Of a stretch of 64,000 nucleotides of DNA, positions 35,608 to 44,410 are shown one piece after another. The notes under the pieces are model-generated. The model saw only the letters and a program-made list of their open reading frames with translations, ran no database searches and was not told the DNA's origin. The stretch is taken from positions 372,001-436,000 of the forward strand of contig JANCYW010000001.1 of assembly GCA_026184775.1 (NCBI GenBank), read 5' to 3'. Origin of the DNA: Cyanidium caldarium (Eukaryota > Rhodophyta > Bangiophyceae > Cyanidiales > Cyanidiaceae). The position numbers and the translations under genes are program-made. How positions within the stretch are numbered: the first letter of the stretch is position 1; every line of letters begins with the position of its first letter.

Positions 35608-36438
35608 ATGATCTCGCTGCCCAGTGTTGGATTCCTTGGCGGGGGCGTGATGTGTGAGGCGATCTTGAGGGGCTTGCTGAGCAAGTCCCTGGTCAGCGCC
35701 GATCAAGTTTGGGTGAGCGATGTGGCCGAGGCGCGCTTGGAGGTGATGCGGAAGCTGGGGGTGCGCGCCACCGCCGACGGTCGCGAGGTCGTGAAGCACA
35801 CCAAGCTGGTCGTGCTGGCCGTCAAACCGGACGTGGTGCCGGCGGCGCTGAAGGAAGTGCGAGATCTGATTGAGGCGGAGCACCTGCTCGTATCCATCTG
35901 TGCCGGAGTGACGTTGCATCAACTAGAGGAGTGTTTACCGGCAAACGCGGCAGTGGTGCGAGTGATGCCCAACACGCCCTGCCTGGTGGGTGCGGCGGCG
36001 ACGGCGTTTGCCCTGGGATCGGGCGCGAAAGCGTCACCGCACGGAGAACTGGTGGAGCGACTGTTCGGTGCAGTCGGTGTGGCGCTGCCGGTGGCGGAGA
36101 AGCACCTCGATGCGGTGACGGGAGTGAGTGGCTCAGGCCCGGCGTATGTGCTCATGTTTATGGAGGCATTGGCCGATGGCGGCGTGTCGGCGGGCCTGCC
36201 GCGAGATGTTGCACAGAAGCTCGCCTGCCAAACTGTGTTCGGAACGGCCAAAATGGCTCTCGAGCAACCGGACGTGCATGTGGCCGAGTTGCGCAACCGC
36301 GTCGAGTCTCCAGGTGGCACCACCGTCACCGCCACTCGCACGCTGGAGGAGGCCGGCTTACGCACGGCGGTGATTCGCGCAGTGCGCGCTGCGGCCAGAC
36401 GCGCTGATGACCTCAGTCACGGCATGCTACCTTACTGA
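35608..36438 (+). CDS. P5CR: pyrroline-5-carboxylate reductase
   Basis: A 276-residue enzyme catalysing the last step of proline synthesis, reducing P5C with NAD(P)H. The Rossmann motif GFLGGGVM lies at residues 8-15. VVLAVKPDVV, VVRVMPNTPCLVG, TGVSGSGPAYVLMFMEALAD and RVESPGGTTVTATRTLEE are all typical of P5CR. Length is standard. There is no presequence, so probably cytosolic. It is head-to-head with the DUF3228 gene (284-base gap) and converges with Derlin. Confidence 0.95.
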   Translation: MISLPSVGFLGGGVMCEAILRGLLSKSLVSADQVWVSDVAEARLEVMRKLGVRATADGREVVKHTKLVVLAVKPDVVPAALKEVRDLIEAEHLLVSICAGVTLHQLEECLPANAAVVRVMPNTPCLVGAAATAFALGSGAKASPHGELVERLFGAVGVALPVAEKHLDAVTGVSGSGPAYVLMFMEALADGGVSAGLPRDVAQKLACQTVFGTAKMALEQPDVHVAELRNRVESPGGTTVTATRTLEEAGLRTAVIRAVRAAARRADDLSHGMLPY

Positions 36439-36618
36439 GGGAGAAGCGACTGCATTGCTGAACGCCGCCACCGCGAAAAAGAGAGGACCGCCCGTGTGGC
36501 TGCACTCGACGCAATGATGTTGAAGCGAGGCGCCGGCGCCAAAAACGTGCCTCGGCAAGGGAGTTTGCAACGCCCTAGCGTGGTGAGTTCCTCGAAAGCA
36601 TTCGTCATCTCGTGGCAT

Positions 36619-37419
36619 TCAGCTGCCACTGGAGTTTTCCTGAGAGCCCAGGCGCTGCCCGGTGCCCCAGCGGTGGCCGCCTGTCAGCGAGCTCAGCGAG
36701 ACGCGGGAGGTCGTGTCGGAAGCGTCGCGGCGCAGACCACGGCTTGGCACTGGCCGGCCGCCAACCAGCCGCGCAAAAAGGGCCGGCGTTTGAAGGGGCT
36801 TTTGCCCTTGGTTTCCGGGCAGGAAGGGATACACCGAGTCGAGAAAGTAGTACAGGTGGCCGCAGATCATGCCTGCCGCGCCGGACAGATCCAGTCCGCC
36901 GCCCATCAGCAAAGTGAGAGCCAGCAAGGCGAACGAAAGATATGCCGCGGGAACCGTAAAGAAGAATATGGTGACTCGCATCGTCGGAAAATGTCTCGAC
37001 CAGATGTGGGTGACGGCCATCAGAAGCGCCGGGCCCAAGACGTACGTGCGCAGCACCGTCGCCGAGACGATCAGCAGGGCGCTGCCAACCACCACGAACA
37101 TCCACAAGTAGTCGGCAGTCCTGCCTTGAAAGACATTCTTCTCCAGCGCGCTCGAGTACTGGTAGATGAACAACAGATTGAACAAAAAGCCGAAGCCCAA
37201 GCTGCCGAGGAAGAGGAAGCAGGTGAGCAGGCGCCACAACTGCCAGCCGTGTAGGATCTGACGCCAGTCCAGGATGACAAGCCGCGGGTCGATCAGGCCG
37301 ATGCCACAACCGAGTGTGACCAGTGTGCAGCTCACCAGCCAGTACCGCGTCACCGGTGGTATTGAGGCAAACCAAGTAGAGAGGGTGTCTCCGTCTTGCA
37401 CGTTGCGAACGTCGGGCAT
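36619..37419 (-). CDS. DER1: Derlin (DER1-like) ER-associated degradation protein
   Basis: A 266-residue rhomboid pseudoprotease of the ER membrane that helps retrotranslocate misfolded proteins. Family blocks: WFASIPPVTRYWLVSC, WQLWRLLTCFLFLGSLGFGF, FNLLFIYQYSSALEKNVFQG, RTADYLWMFVVVGSALL, and a GGGLDLSGAAGMICGHLYYF segment corresponding to the rhomboid core. The C-terminal 60 residues are basic/Ser-rich and cytosolic; no clear SHP box is visible. The start is the ATG at 37419. Only 74 bases separate it from the divergent methyltransferase gene. Confidence 0.93.
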   Translation of the reverse strand: MPDVRNVQDGDTLSTWFASIPPVTRYWLVSCTLVTLGCGIGLIDPRLVILDWRQILHGWQLWRLLTCFLFLGSLGFGFLFNLLFIYQYSSALEKNVFQGRTADYLWMFVVVGSALLIVSATVLRTYVLGPALLMAVTHIWSRHFPTMRVTIFFFTVPAAYLSFALLALTLLMGGGLDLSGAAGMICGHLYYFLDSVYPFLPGNQGQKPLQTPALFARLVGGRPVPSRGLRRDASDTTSRVSLSSLTGGHRWGTGQRLGSQENSSGS

Positions 37420-37493
37420 CGGGCACGCGTGCGAGAGCGCCCCCAACGCTGCAACTGGATTGACCGCCAACGTTTGGCCACCGAGGCGTTCCC

Positions 37494-38399
37494 ATGGACG
37501 AGGTATGGCGGCGTTCGTGGCGCGGATGGCGAGAGCGCTTTCACGACGACTTTTTATTCCAGGCAAAATTGCCTGGAGCGCATGCGCCTGTTGTGAAGCT
37601 CCGGCTGAAGCAGGCTCCAGCAGGTGCGTTGCGAGATAACTGCGGGCGCTCGTGCCGCGACTGCGTGAGACGAAGGCAGCACCGCTGCTCTATCGATAAC
37701 AGTAGAGCGAGCGCGGAGCACGAGGTGCAGCGCTGCGACCCGTGGCGAACAGGCACGACGCTGTGGGACGCTGGCCTCGTCTTGGCGCACTGGCTGCTGA
37801 GGGAGCCGCAGCTGGTGCACGGGAAGCGGTGCCTCGAACTGGGCGCTGGCGTCGGGCTCGTGTCTTGTGTGGTGTGTCTTCTGCAACCGGAGACAGTAGT
37901 CGCAACCGACTTGGAAGCGGTGGTGCCACTGCTGGCAAACAACCTGGCAGCGGCATCGAGAGCTGCTAGAGAGCTCACCGGCGACGCGGCACACAGCCCA
38001 ACTTGCGGTCGTGAAGGCGCCGTCGTTCCACTTCAATGGGGTTGTCCAAAAGACGCTCAGCGAGTGCTGGCGGAGCACGGCCCATTCGACGTAATACTGG
38101 GCGCGGATCTGGTTTACAACTCGGAGGCGGTGGAGCCACTGGCGGCCACATTGTGCGCTCTAACTGAAAGAGCCGCAGCTGACAGCGGGCCGCTCATTTT
38201 GTTCGCCCAAGATACGCACATACCCGAAGCTGTCGGCGCCTTTTACAGCAACATTCGAAACTATTTTCTTGCAGAGCCGGTGGAGCCAACTCGTCTCGAC
38301 GCTTCAGTCAGCAGCGAGGCCATCGAGGTGTTCATATTTCGCCGACGGCGGTCGTCATCGGCCGTCTCTGCTGCTGTGACGTCAAGCTTCATGACATGA
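37494..38399 (+). CDS. METTL21-like protein lysine methyltransferase (Methyltransf_16)
   Basis: A 301-residue SAM-dependent methyltransferase of the METTL21/EEF2KMT group. Blocks: GTTLWDAGLVLAHWLL, CLELGAGVGLVSCVV (SAM motif I), VVATDLEAVVPLLANNL (acidic residue of motif II), PLQWG, and VILGADLVYN (the family's DxxY-like motif). The N-terminal 85 residues are poorly conserved. The ATG at 37494 (MDEVWRR) is the first in frame. Targets of the family are chaperones and translation factors; the target here is not predictable. Confidence 0.82.
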   Translation: MDEVWRRSWRGWRERFHDDFLFQAKLPGAHAPVVKLRLKQAPAGALRDNCGRSCRDCVRRRQHRCSIDNSRASAEHEVQRCDPWRTGTTLWDAGLVLAHWLLREPQLVHGKRCLELGAGVGLVSCVVCLLQPETVVATDLEAVVPLLANNLAAASRAARELTGDAAHSPTCGREGAVVPLQWGCPKDAQRVLAEHGPFDVILGADLVYNSEAVEPLAATLCALTERAAADSGPLILFAQDTHIPEAVGAFYSNIRNYFLAEPVEPTRLDASVSSEAIEVFIFRRRRSSSAVSAAVTSSFMT

Positions 38400-38739
38400 G
38401 GCAGATTGATGGTTTGTTGCGGGCCTCGCGTCTTTGTAAATGATCGCGCGCGTGAACAGAGGCTGCGTCCCGTCTGGCCGCGAGATTCATCGACACCGTT
38501 GCGAACCTTCGCGGCAGCCAACAGTGCGAACCGCCACGTGACTGTCTCCAAAACATTTGTGATATTCGGAATGAAAGTAATCAATGTTTTTCCGTAATGG
38601 AGAAAAAAATTTGCGACAATTGATTTTTGTAAACTCGGAATCTCGAACATGATCTTTTTGGGGGCCCGCAGTGGCGAGCACACCACGCTTGGGGCATTTA
38701 CATCAGCCGTGGGGAATAACCTTCGTCAGAATCCCCTCT
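38400..38739. other. AT-rich spacer between convergent genes
   Basis: About 340 bases between two convergent genes. The part from about 38540 to 38665 is conspicuously AT-rich with A and T runs (for example GGAGAAAAAAATTTGCG and GATTTTTGT), unlike the rest of the window. It could hold transcription ends for both genes or a small non-coding RNA. I see no ORF with support. Confidence 0.45.
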
Positions 38740-39801
38740 TCACTCTGACGGCACTGCTTGCTCAACTTTGACATTTTCCAACTTCCGCGGATGCAGCCCG
38801 AGAAAGCCGCTCTTAAAAGCAGCCCAAGCGAGCGCGCCTGCCTCCCGCTGCACATCCGCGTTTTCCAGTACATTGGTGCTCAACTCGCGCGCTCGCTGTC
38901 GCACATGCTCGTTTTCGAGAACGAAGTTGGTGAGCTGCAATGCAGAGCGCTTGACGCTCTCTGACGTAATCGCCGAAGCCAGCATCTCGGTGAACTGCTC
39001 CCGCAGCCTCTCGTCCGCTAACAACGAGCTGGTTATTCTGTGCAATTGGCTTCTCACGGTGGTCACACTTTGTTCCGAGTTGAGCACGTTCAGGAGCAGC
39101 GTCAGGAATTCCTGGAATGTTCGCTCGTCGTGGATCAGTTGTTGCACGAGCTCCGCGGCCAACTGGTGTGCCTTCAGCTTCACCAGCTCGTCCTCCAGTG
39201 TTCGACTGGCCACGCCGGCGCCCTGCTCTGAGCCCCACTCCAGAAATCGATTCCAGTACAAAACGACACCGACTGCAAACACTGACAACCACAGCGAGGT
39301 GATTCGCACCAGGTTGTATCCGCGTCGCTCCAGAGCGAGTTCCAACGCCTTCACGTATGAGGAGATGTGGGTGTGGTCCACGTCTGGTGGTGGTGGTGGT
39401 GGTGGTGGTGGCGGCGCCGTGGTTGAGCGTGTCGCCGCAGATCCCGAAGTCGGGCCTGCCGCTGACGACGAGCCTCCCGACGCGGTGGCGGCCTGAGCGC
39501 CGACTGGACCGGCAGCGCGCCTTCTACCACTTAGCAGTCGTCTTCCTGTCCGTGCTGCCGGTACGGTCGCCCAGTTCGGCGCCAACGGACGTGCGCTGTT
39601 CAAAATAAACGCCATCCCACTGCCCCATCGGCTCCCGTGGATCGCGTCCAGTCCAGGGAGGCGTGAGCGCCCGCTCCACCACGAGCGGTTCGTTGCTCGC
39701 GGCCAAGCCTGTTGGTGCAACCAGGCACGCCATTCCTTGCAATGCACAACTGCAGTCGCCGCCCGTTGCACGGCTGAGCGCGCCAGCCTCCAGGCGCTCA
39801 T
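38740..39801 (-). CDS. unknown membrane protein, probably mitochondrial
   Basis: A 353-residue protein from the ATG at 39801. The N-terminus (MSAWRLARSAVQRAATAVVH) is an amphipathic, acid-free presequence suggesting mitochondria. A low-complexity Ala/Ser/Gly region and a run of about ten Pro (from GGT repeats on the plus strand) follow. Then comes one membrane segment (ITSLWLSVFAVGVVLYW), and about 140 residues of amphipathic helix with repeated patterns such as LADERLREQFTEML and LENEHVRQRARELS. I do not recognise a family. The helical part suggests a coiled or HEAT-like scaffold on one side of the membrane. Confidence 0.65.
   Translation of the reverse strand: MSAWRLARSAVQRAATAVVHCKEWRAWLHQQAWPRATNRSWWSGRSRLPGLDAIHGSRWGSGMAFILNSARPLAPNWATVPAARTGRRLLSGRRRAAGPVGAQAATASGGSSSAAGPTSGSAATRSTTAPPPPPPPPPPDVDHTHISSYVKALELALERRGYNLVRITSLWLSVFAVGVVLYWNRFLEWGSEQGAGVASRTLEDELVKLKAHQLAAELVQQLIHDERTFQEFLTLLLNVLNSEQSVTTVRSQLHRITSSLLADERLREQFTEMLASAITSESVKRSALQLTNFVLENEHVRQRARELSTNVLENADVQREAGALAWAAFKSGFLGLHPRKLENVKVEQAVPSE
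39385..39411 (+). repeat. (GGT)n coding repeat (poly-Pro on the minus strand)
   Basis: An uninterrupted run of GGT triplets, read as consecutive Pro codons in the minus-strand membrane protein gene. Confidence 0.85.
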
Positions 39802-39957
39802 TTCACGAAGGATAACCCTTCGTGCCGGGCGGCCGCGTGTTCTGTCCTTTGTGGCACTGCGCGACACATTGCCGCCCCCCCCCGAACCGAAAGCACGGCG
39901 AACATGTGGCGGACCTTCACGGCGGGACGTTGAGGCAGACGTGGGTTCGTCGTCGTC

Positions 39958-40626
39958 ATGGAGCTGGCCGAGCGAGCTTTTTTCCAGCGACTAGTGGCGT
40001 CACGCTACATGACGCGACAAGAGGCCTGCGCCGCGTACGCTGAACTGCTTTGCGCGTGCAAAGATCCGCGCGGCGCCGCGCGCTCCGCAGGAGACGCCGC
40101 TGGCGCCACGGAAGGCGCACTGGAGGCAGTCGTTAACCGCTTGAACGCTGTGCTGCGCGAGTACGACTTGGCGGTGCAGAGCGCCCGGGATGAGGACGGC
40201 ACGCCCTACGTCGGCCTGTGCAATCTGGCCGCTGACGACGGTCTAGCGCAGCTGGCCACGCAGTACACTGCCCACGAGTTGGCGCTGTTCCGCAAAATCC
40301 TTTTCGAGGGGTTGCTCAACGAGGCGACCCCGTTTTACGCAGACGGCATCGTGCCTTTAATCGACTGCATCAATCTGTGTCACGACCTGCACATGTCCTC
40401 GCCGATGGCACCTACCGAGGCAGAGGCTGCCATCAAGCGCCTCGTCCGCGACGGGTGGTTGCGCCTCGCGCGCCAAGCGGGCTCGTCGCACCGGCGAGGC
40501 GAGCCGACTCTATCGGTCGGCGTCGGCATTCGCGCGTGCCTCGAAATTCCAGAGGTGCGCTCTTGGCGCATGCAACGAGCGCAGGACGTGCAGACGTCCC
40601 CTGTTGGCGAGGGCACGGACCCGTGA
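39958..40626 (+). CDS. NSE1: Nse1-like subunit of the SMC5/6 complex, without RING domain
   Basis: A 222-residue protein resembling the winged-helix part of NSMCE1/Nse1: an N-terminal FFQRLVASRYMTRQEA, VVNRLNAVLREYDLAVQSA, YVGLCNLAADDGLAQLATQYT, ELALFRKILFEGLLN, KRLVRDGWLRLARQ and LSVGVGIRACLEI. These are in the order of Nse1, which with Nse3 forms the WHA/WHB dimer on SMC5/6. Known Nse1 proteins then have a C-terminal RING-like domain (about 60-70 residues); here the frame stops about 25 residues after the last winged helix. None of the downstream frames to 40790 shows a Cys/His pattern. Truncation, splicing or genuine loss are possible. Confidence 0.75.
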   Translation: MELAERAFFQRLVASRYMTRQEACAAYAELLCACKDPRGAARSAGDAAGATEGALEAVVNRLNAVLREYDLAVQSARDEDGTPYVGLCNLAADDGLAQLATQYTAHELALFRKILFEGLLNEATPFYADGIVPLIDCINLCHDLHMSSPMAPTEAEAAIKRLVRDGWLRLARQAGSSHRRGEPTLSVGVGIRACLEIPEVRSWRMQRAQDVQTSPVGEGTDP

Positions 40627-40791
40627 ACGTCACACAAATTCGTGGCCGTCTGAACGAGGCATCCGGCTCGCCAGCGCACTTTTGGGAGGGGTGCACGATG
40701 TCGCGGGTTCATCTCCACGCGTCCGTCGGCGGTGCCGTGCCGGGACGCCTGCCCCGCGCCCCCCAAACGTCGGGCACCGGAGAGGCGTGCG

Positions 40792-41598
40792 CTATCCATA
40801 AAACACCCCCGGGCCGAACGTCAACGGGTTGCTGTAGACTCGTGCCGGCCATTCGTTTCGATTCGCTTGGCTTGGCGGTGCGCCGGTGTTCGATGGTGCT
40901 CGATGCGGGCTGGACGTCAACGAGCCCTCCCTCGACTCGGCCCGCGCGCTGTTAGCTCCAGCGCTGCCCGCGCCTCGCTGCTGTGTAGAGCGCATCTCCT
41001 CGGCGGCCTCGCTGAGCGGCACGATCTCGTGCTGACAGAGCGGACACCGGTTGGCTCGCTGCACCCACTTGCTGATGCAATGCGAGTGGAAGATATGGCC
41101 GCACGGCAGTTTGCGCGCCATATCGCCTCTGGTGAACGGATCCAGGCATACCGAGCACGACTGGCAGAAGGTGCCGTTCTTGCCGCACTGCCCTTCGCCG
41201 GTTGCGCGCGTCGAACTCGACACCCTGGGCTCGGCTGCAGGCTCGGCCTCGCTCGCCGCGGCACACGCCGGACACGCCGTCAACGGCCTCGAGGGCGCCA
41301 CCTTGTCGAGCCGCGCCACCACCGCCGACGCCGGTATTCGCGTCGGGCCGCCGCCTGCCCTGCTCGAGCCGTCCGGGTTCCCCGGGATAGTATACATGTA
41401 CACCCCGTCGACAAACACCGCCCGCTGCCCAGGCGCCAAACCCGCCTCCACCGCCTCCGCCCGTGAAGCCGCCGCCCGCGCCTCTCGCTCCGCCGACTGT
41501 CGCAGTGTCCTCCGCTCACGGAGGCACGTGCACAGCCACCCCAGCAGCAGCAGGAAAATCGCCGAGGCGGCCACCACGGCGAAAACCAAAATAGGCAT
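40792..41598 (-). CDS. membrane-anchored RING-H2 E3 ubiquitin ligase
   Basis: A 268-residue protein: an N-terminal membrane segment (MPILVFAVVAASAIFLLLLG) followed by a basic cytosolic stretch. Next is a low-complexity linker with a CPACAAA motif, then a complete RING-H2 domain at about 148-190: CSVCLDPF, LPCGHIFHSHCISKWV and CPLCQHE. The Ser/Ala-rich tail ends GPGVFYG. The layout is that of ATL-like and related single-pass RING ligases. The unusual feature is the conserved-looking segment AVFVDGVYMYTIPG between the anchor and the RING, whose role I cannot assign. Confidence 0.85.
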   Translation of the reverse strand: MPILVFAVVAASAIFLLLLGWLCTCLRERRTLRQSAEREARAAASRAEAVEAGLAPGQRAVFVDGVYMYTIPGNPDGSSRAGGGPTRIPASAVVARLDKVAPSRPLTACPACAAASEAEPAAEPRVSSSTRATGEGQCGKNGTFCQSCSVCLDPFTRGDMARKLPCGHIFHSHCISKWVQRANRCPLCQHEIVPLSEAAEEMRSTQQRGAGSAGANSARAESREGSLTSSPHRAPSNTGAPPSQANRNEWPARVYSNPLTFGPGVFYG

Positions 41599-41903
41599 GT
41601 CTCCCAGCTTACGCTCGCACCCCGCACCTCACTCCCATTCGCATACCCCAGCGTTCCCGCGAACCGATAAACACGCCTCCCGGTCGACAACCACGTTCGC
41701 GACGAGGTGAACCGCCGCGCGACGTAGTACACTTCAGCCCTGCACGCGATGCTCCCGAAACCGGCCAGACAGCGCCGCGAATCGCCACAATTTCTCGGTT
41801 GAACGGCGCGCAACCCCTCGCACTGTGCGACAGCGCTCGACGGAGGCGTGCGCGCGTCGTGTGGGGCGACGAGGCTGCCGAGGTTGACGGCGTTGTGAGT
41901 GGA

Positions 41904-43100
41904 ATGCGTGACGGATTTCGTCGAGACGCCCGATGCTTCGTGAGTGCATGGTCTGCGGAGGGTGCTCGACGGTGGGGGCGGAGTGTAACATTGTCGTGGG
42001 CGACGCCATTCACTGCTGTGGTTGCCCGCCAGCTGGCGCCTGTCGGGCCGTGGGGCCGGACGGGCAGTTTGCGGCCGGCGGCGTTGCGGTTGGCGGGCAC
42101 AGCGGAGAGGGGGGTGGCGGACGTCCGCGTTGGCGCTTTGGAGGGCACTCGGGCGGTGGCTCGAGTCAAGATTCTGCACTTTAGCGACATCCATTTTCAC
42201 ACGCCATCGCTCGCCGGCCGCGTGCCGCGCCTCAAAGAGGTGCTCGGCTACGCCAACCTGTATTTGACAAAGCGCCGAGCGAGTTTTCAGGCACCGGCAG
42301 CCGCTGGAGCGCTGCTGTCGTTGGCGCTGCAGTTGCAGCCGGATGTGCTGGTGTTCAGCGGCGACCTGACCTCGACCGGGACGCGCGCCGAGTTCGAGTT
42401 GGCCAAGAAGCATCTGGCGCCGTTGCGCAACCTACCGCGGGCCGCGTCAGACGCCCTGGCGTCTGCGGATGCGTCAGACACCGTCCCCCTGATCATGATC
42501 CCCGGCAATCACGACCGATACACCTATAAGAATTTTTACGAGATGGAGCGGCACTTTGCCCGGGAGATGCTGGGCGGCGGGCCGAACACGCCCTTGCGTT
42601 ACCAATACGCGCGCAACCCCAACGACAGCAGCGGCCGCAACGGCAACGGCGCCGCAGACGAGGCCACATCCAGTGGGCTGGTGTTTGTGACCATCGACCA
42701 CTGCCGGCCGTCGCTGGTTAGCAACGGGCACCACCACCAGCCGGGCACGCTAGAGCGACTGGAGAACATCCTGGCGCGAGATGCGCGGCGAGCCATTGTC
42801 ATCGGACACTATCCGGTGCTGGAGGAGGACGGGCGGCGCCTGTATATGCGGTACGGCCGCAGCCTGACGGATGTCGCCGACCTCTACCAGGTGCTGCGGA
42901 AGCATCCGCCATTGGCGTACTTGTGCGGCCACCATCACCACGGCTTCGTGGTACGCGACGCGGCGACGCAGTTTTGGCACATCAACTGCGGCACCAGTGG
43001 CCAGCTGGGGGAGGCCAGCGCGCTGGAGATCGATGTCGAGCAGATGTCGGACACGGGCGCGTTTCGAATCGCCCGCGTCCAGCGACACGCTTTGTTGTAG
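41904..43100 (+). CDS. calcineurin-like metallophosphoesterase
   Basis: A 398-residue protein with all metal-binding motifs of the class III cyclic-nucleotide phosphodiesterase-like branch: FSDIHFH, FSGDLTSTGT, IPGNHDR, VIGHYPVLEED and LCGHHHHG. Between GNHD and GHYP there is a variable insertion. The layout is like bacterial CpdA, but substrate specificity cannot be read from it. The frame begins at a TTG at 41799; the first ATG is 41904 and gives about 80 basic, Ala/Arg/Trp-rich residues that could be an organelle presequence. It is head-to-head with the RING-H2 gene. Confidence 0.85.
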   Translation: MRDGFRRDARCFVSAWSAEGARRWGRSVTLSWATPFTAVVARQLAPVGPWGRTGSLRPAALRLAGTAERGVADVRVGALEGTRAVARVKILHFSDIHFHTPSLAGRVPRLKEVLGYANLYLTKRRASFQAPAAAGALLSLALQLQPDVLVFSGDLTSTGTRAEFELAKKHLAPLRNLPRAASDALASADASDTVPLIMIPGNHDRYTYKNFYEMERHFAREMLGGGPNTPLRYQYARNPNDSSGRNGNGAADEATSSGLVFVTIDHCRPSLVSNGHHHQPGTLERLENILARDARRAIVIGHYPVLEEDGRRLYMRYGRSLTDVADLYQVLRKHPPLAYLCGHHHHGFVVRDAATQFWHINCGTSGQLGEASALEIDVEQMSDTGAFRIARVQRHALL

Positions 43101-43225
43101 CGGCGCGTGACGTGCCCGCCGATGCTCCCGACATCATTCGGTGGCGCCGCCAACCGTTCCTGCCGTCGCCCCCACGGGCATTCCATAGTGCCTCGACACG
43201 CCCGGACGCCTGCCTCGCACCGGCT

Positions 43226-44410
43226 TCATCGTCGCCGCTGCAGCAGAAAGTGCGATATCTGCTCGTAACACACAAAAGTGATGGCCGACGAGGGCGTCAC
43301 GCGCAGCAGGTTGGCGGTCATCCCGCGATACAGGCCGCGAAGGCCATGCAGCACCACAATGGTCCGCAGCGCTCGGGACATGTTGCCGTACAGCCGCTGG
43401 TCGGCGCGATGCTGTTGCATGCGCGTTCGCGCCACTTGGAATGGGTAAGTGGCGATCGAGGCAATGACTTTGGACAGGGTGGCGGCGATCAAGTTCTCCC
43501 CAATGGTCAGCGCCGCGCTGCCCAGCCCGTGGCTGTCGCGCTCGCGAGAACTTGCGGCTGCCTCATCAGGCGCCCGTCCTCGGGTTGCCTCGGAAGCGCG
43601 GCGCCGTCGATGTAGCAACACCGATCGGATACGCTCGTAGGCGGCAAACTGAATGGCGCCGTGCGATACCAGCAACAATGACGGGCCCACACCGCGGTAA
43701 AACCCCAGCGGTCCATCGTGTCGCCAAACGGACAAGATGGCGCGCACCAAGTTGCTGTAGGGGCCGCGCGCAGACGCGCCCATGCCGCCGACCTGGTGTT
43801 GCGCATTCTCCAGCTGCATGCGCGTCTTCAGCAGCCATATCGGATTGGTCGCCAGCACCGTGAACACGCCTGCCACGGTGCCGGACAACAAGTGGTTCAT
43901 CGTGCGGTCGGCGGTCAACAGCTGGCTGTCTAGCAGGCCGCTGGCACAGGACAGGAGCGCCTTGGCGCGCTGGTAACACTCAAAGTAAATGCCCCAAGAG
44001 ATGGAAGAGCCCAGCAGCGCCGGTACCACGCCGCGATAGAGCCCGCGCCCCAGGCCCTCGTTGCGCGCTATGGTCGCCACCGCGTCAGCCACCGAGCGGT
44101 AGTCGAAGTGGGCCGCGCCCGCCGCCGGCGACGCTGCCGCCTGCAGCCTCGTCTTCACGGTGTCGAACGGATGCAGCGCCAGCGTGCTCAGACACCCGCC
44201 GCCCACACCCGCAACCATATATACCATCGAGTCGCGTGGCTTGTGCGTGTCCGGCTCGCTCAGGTCGTCGGCGTGAGCGCGAGACGGCGCCCGACGCGCC
44301 TTGTCGGTGACTGACCCCTCTCCGCCGTCAGCATCCGCGTCCGCCGACAGGCTGAACTGCACGTTGTCTTCGGGCGCCAGCGCCATGGCATCAGATGCTG
44401 CTGGCTTCAT
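43226..44410 (-). CDS. mitochondrial carrier, folate/FAD/NAD+ transporter type (SLC25A32-like)
   Basis: A 394-residue member of the SLC25 family with three repeats and six membrane helices. Signatures: HPFDTVKTRLQ in repeat 1, NPIWLLKTRMQL in repeat 2 and YPFQVARTRMQ in repeat 3. The Trp in repeat 2 (PIWL), WGIYFECYQRAK and LLVSHGAIQFAAYERIR are typical of the SLC25A32/FLX1/FOLT1 and NAD+ carrier branch. The substrate within that branch (folate, FAD or NAD+) cannot be fixed, and plastid envelope members exist. An acidic 60-residue N-terminal extension precedes the carrier domain, and a charged insert (about 270-300) separates repeats 2 and 3. Confidence 0.85.
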   Translation of the reverse strand: MKPAASDAMALAPEDNVQFSLSADADADGGEGSVTDKARRAPSRAHADDLSEPDTHKPRDSMVYMVAGVGGGCLSTLALHPFDTVKTRLQAAASPAAGAAHFDYRSVADAVATIARNEGLGRGLYRGVVPALLGSSISWGIYFECYQRAKALLSCASGLLDSQLLTADRTMNHLLSGTVAGVFTVLATNPIWLLKTRMQLENAQHQVGGMGASARGPYSNLVRAILSVWRHDGPLGFYRGVGPSLLLVSHGAIQFAAYERIRSVLLHRRRRASEATRGRAPDEAAASSRERDSHGLGSAALTIGENLIAATLSKVIASIATYPFQVARTRMQQHRADQRLYGNMSRALRTIVVLHGLRGLYRGMTANLLRVTPSSAITFVCYEQISHFLLQRRR

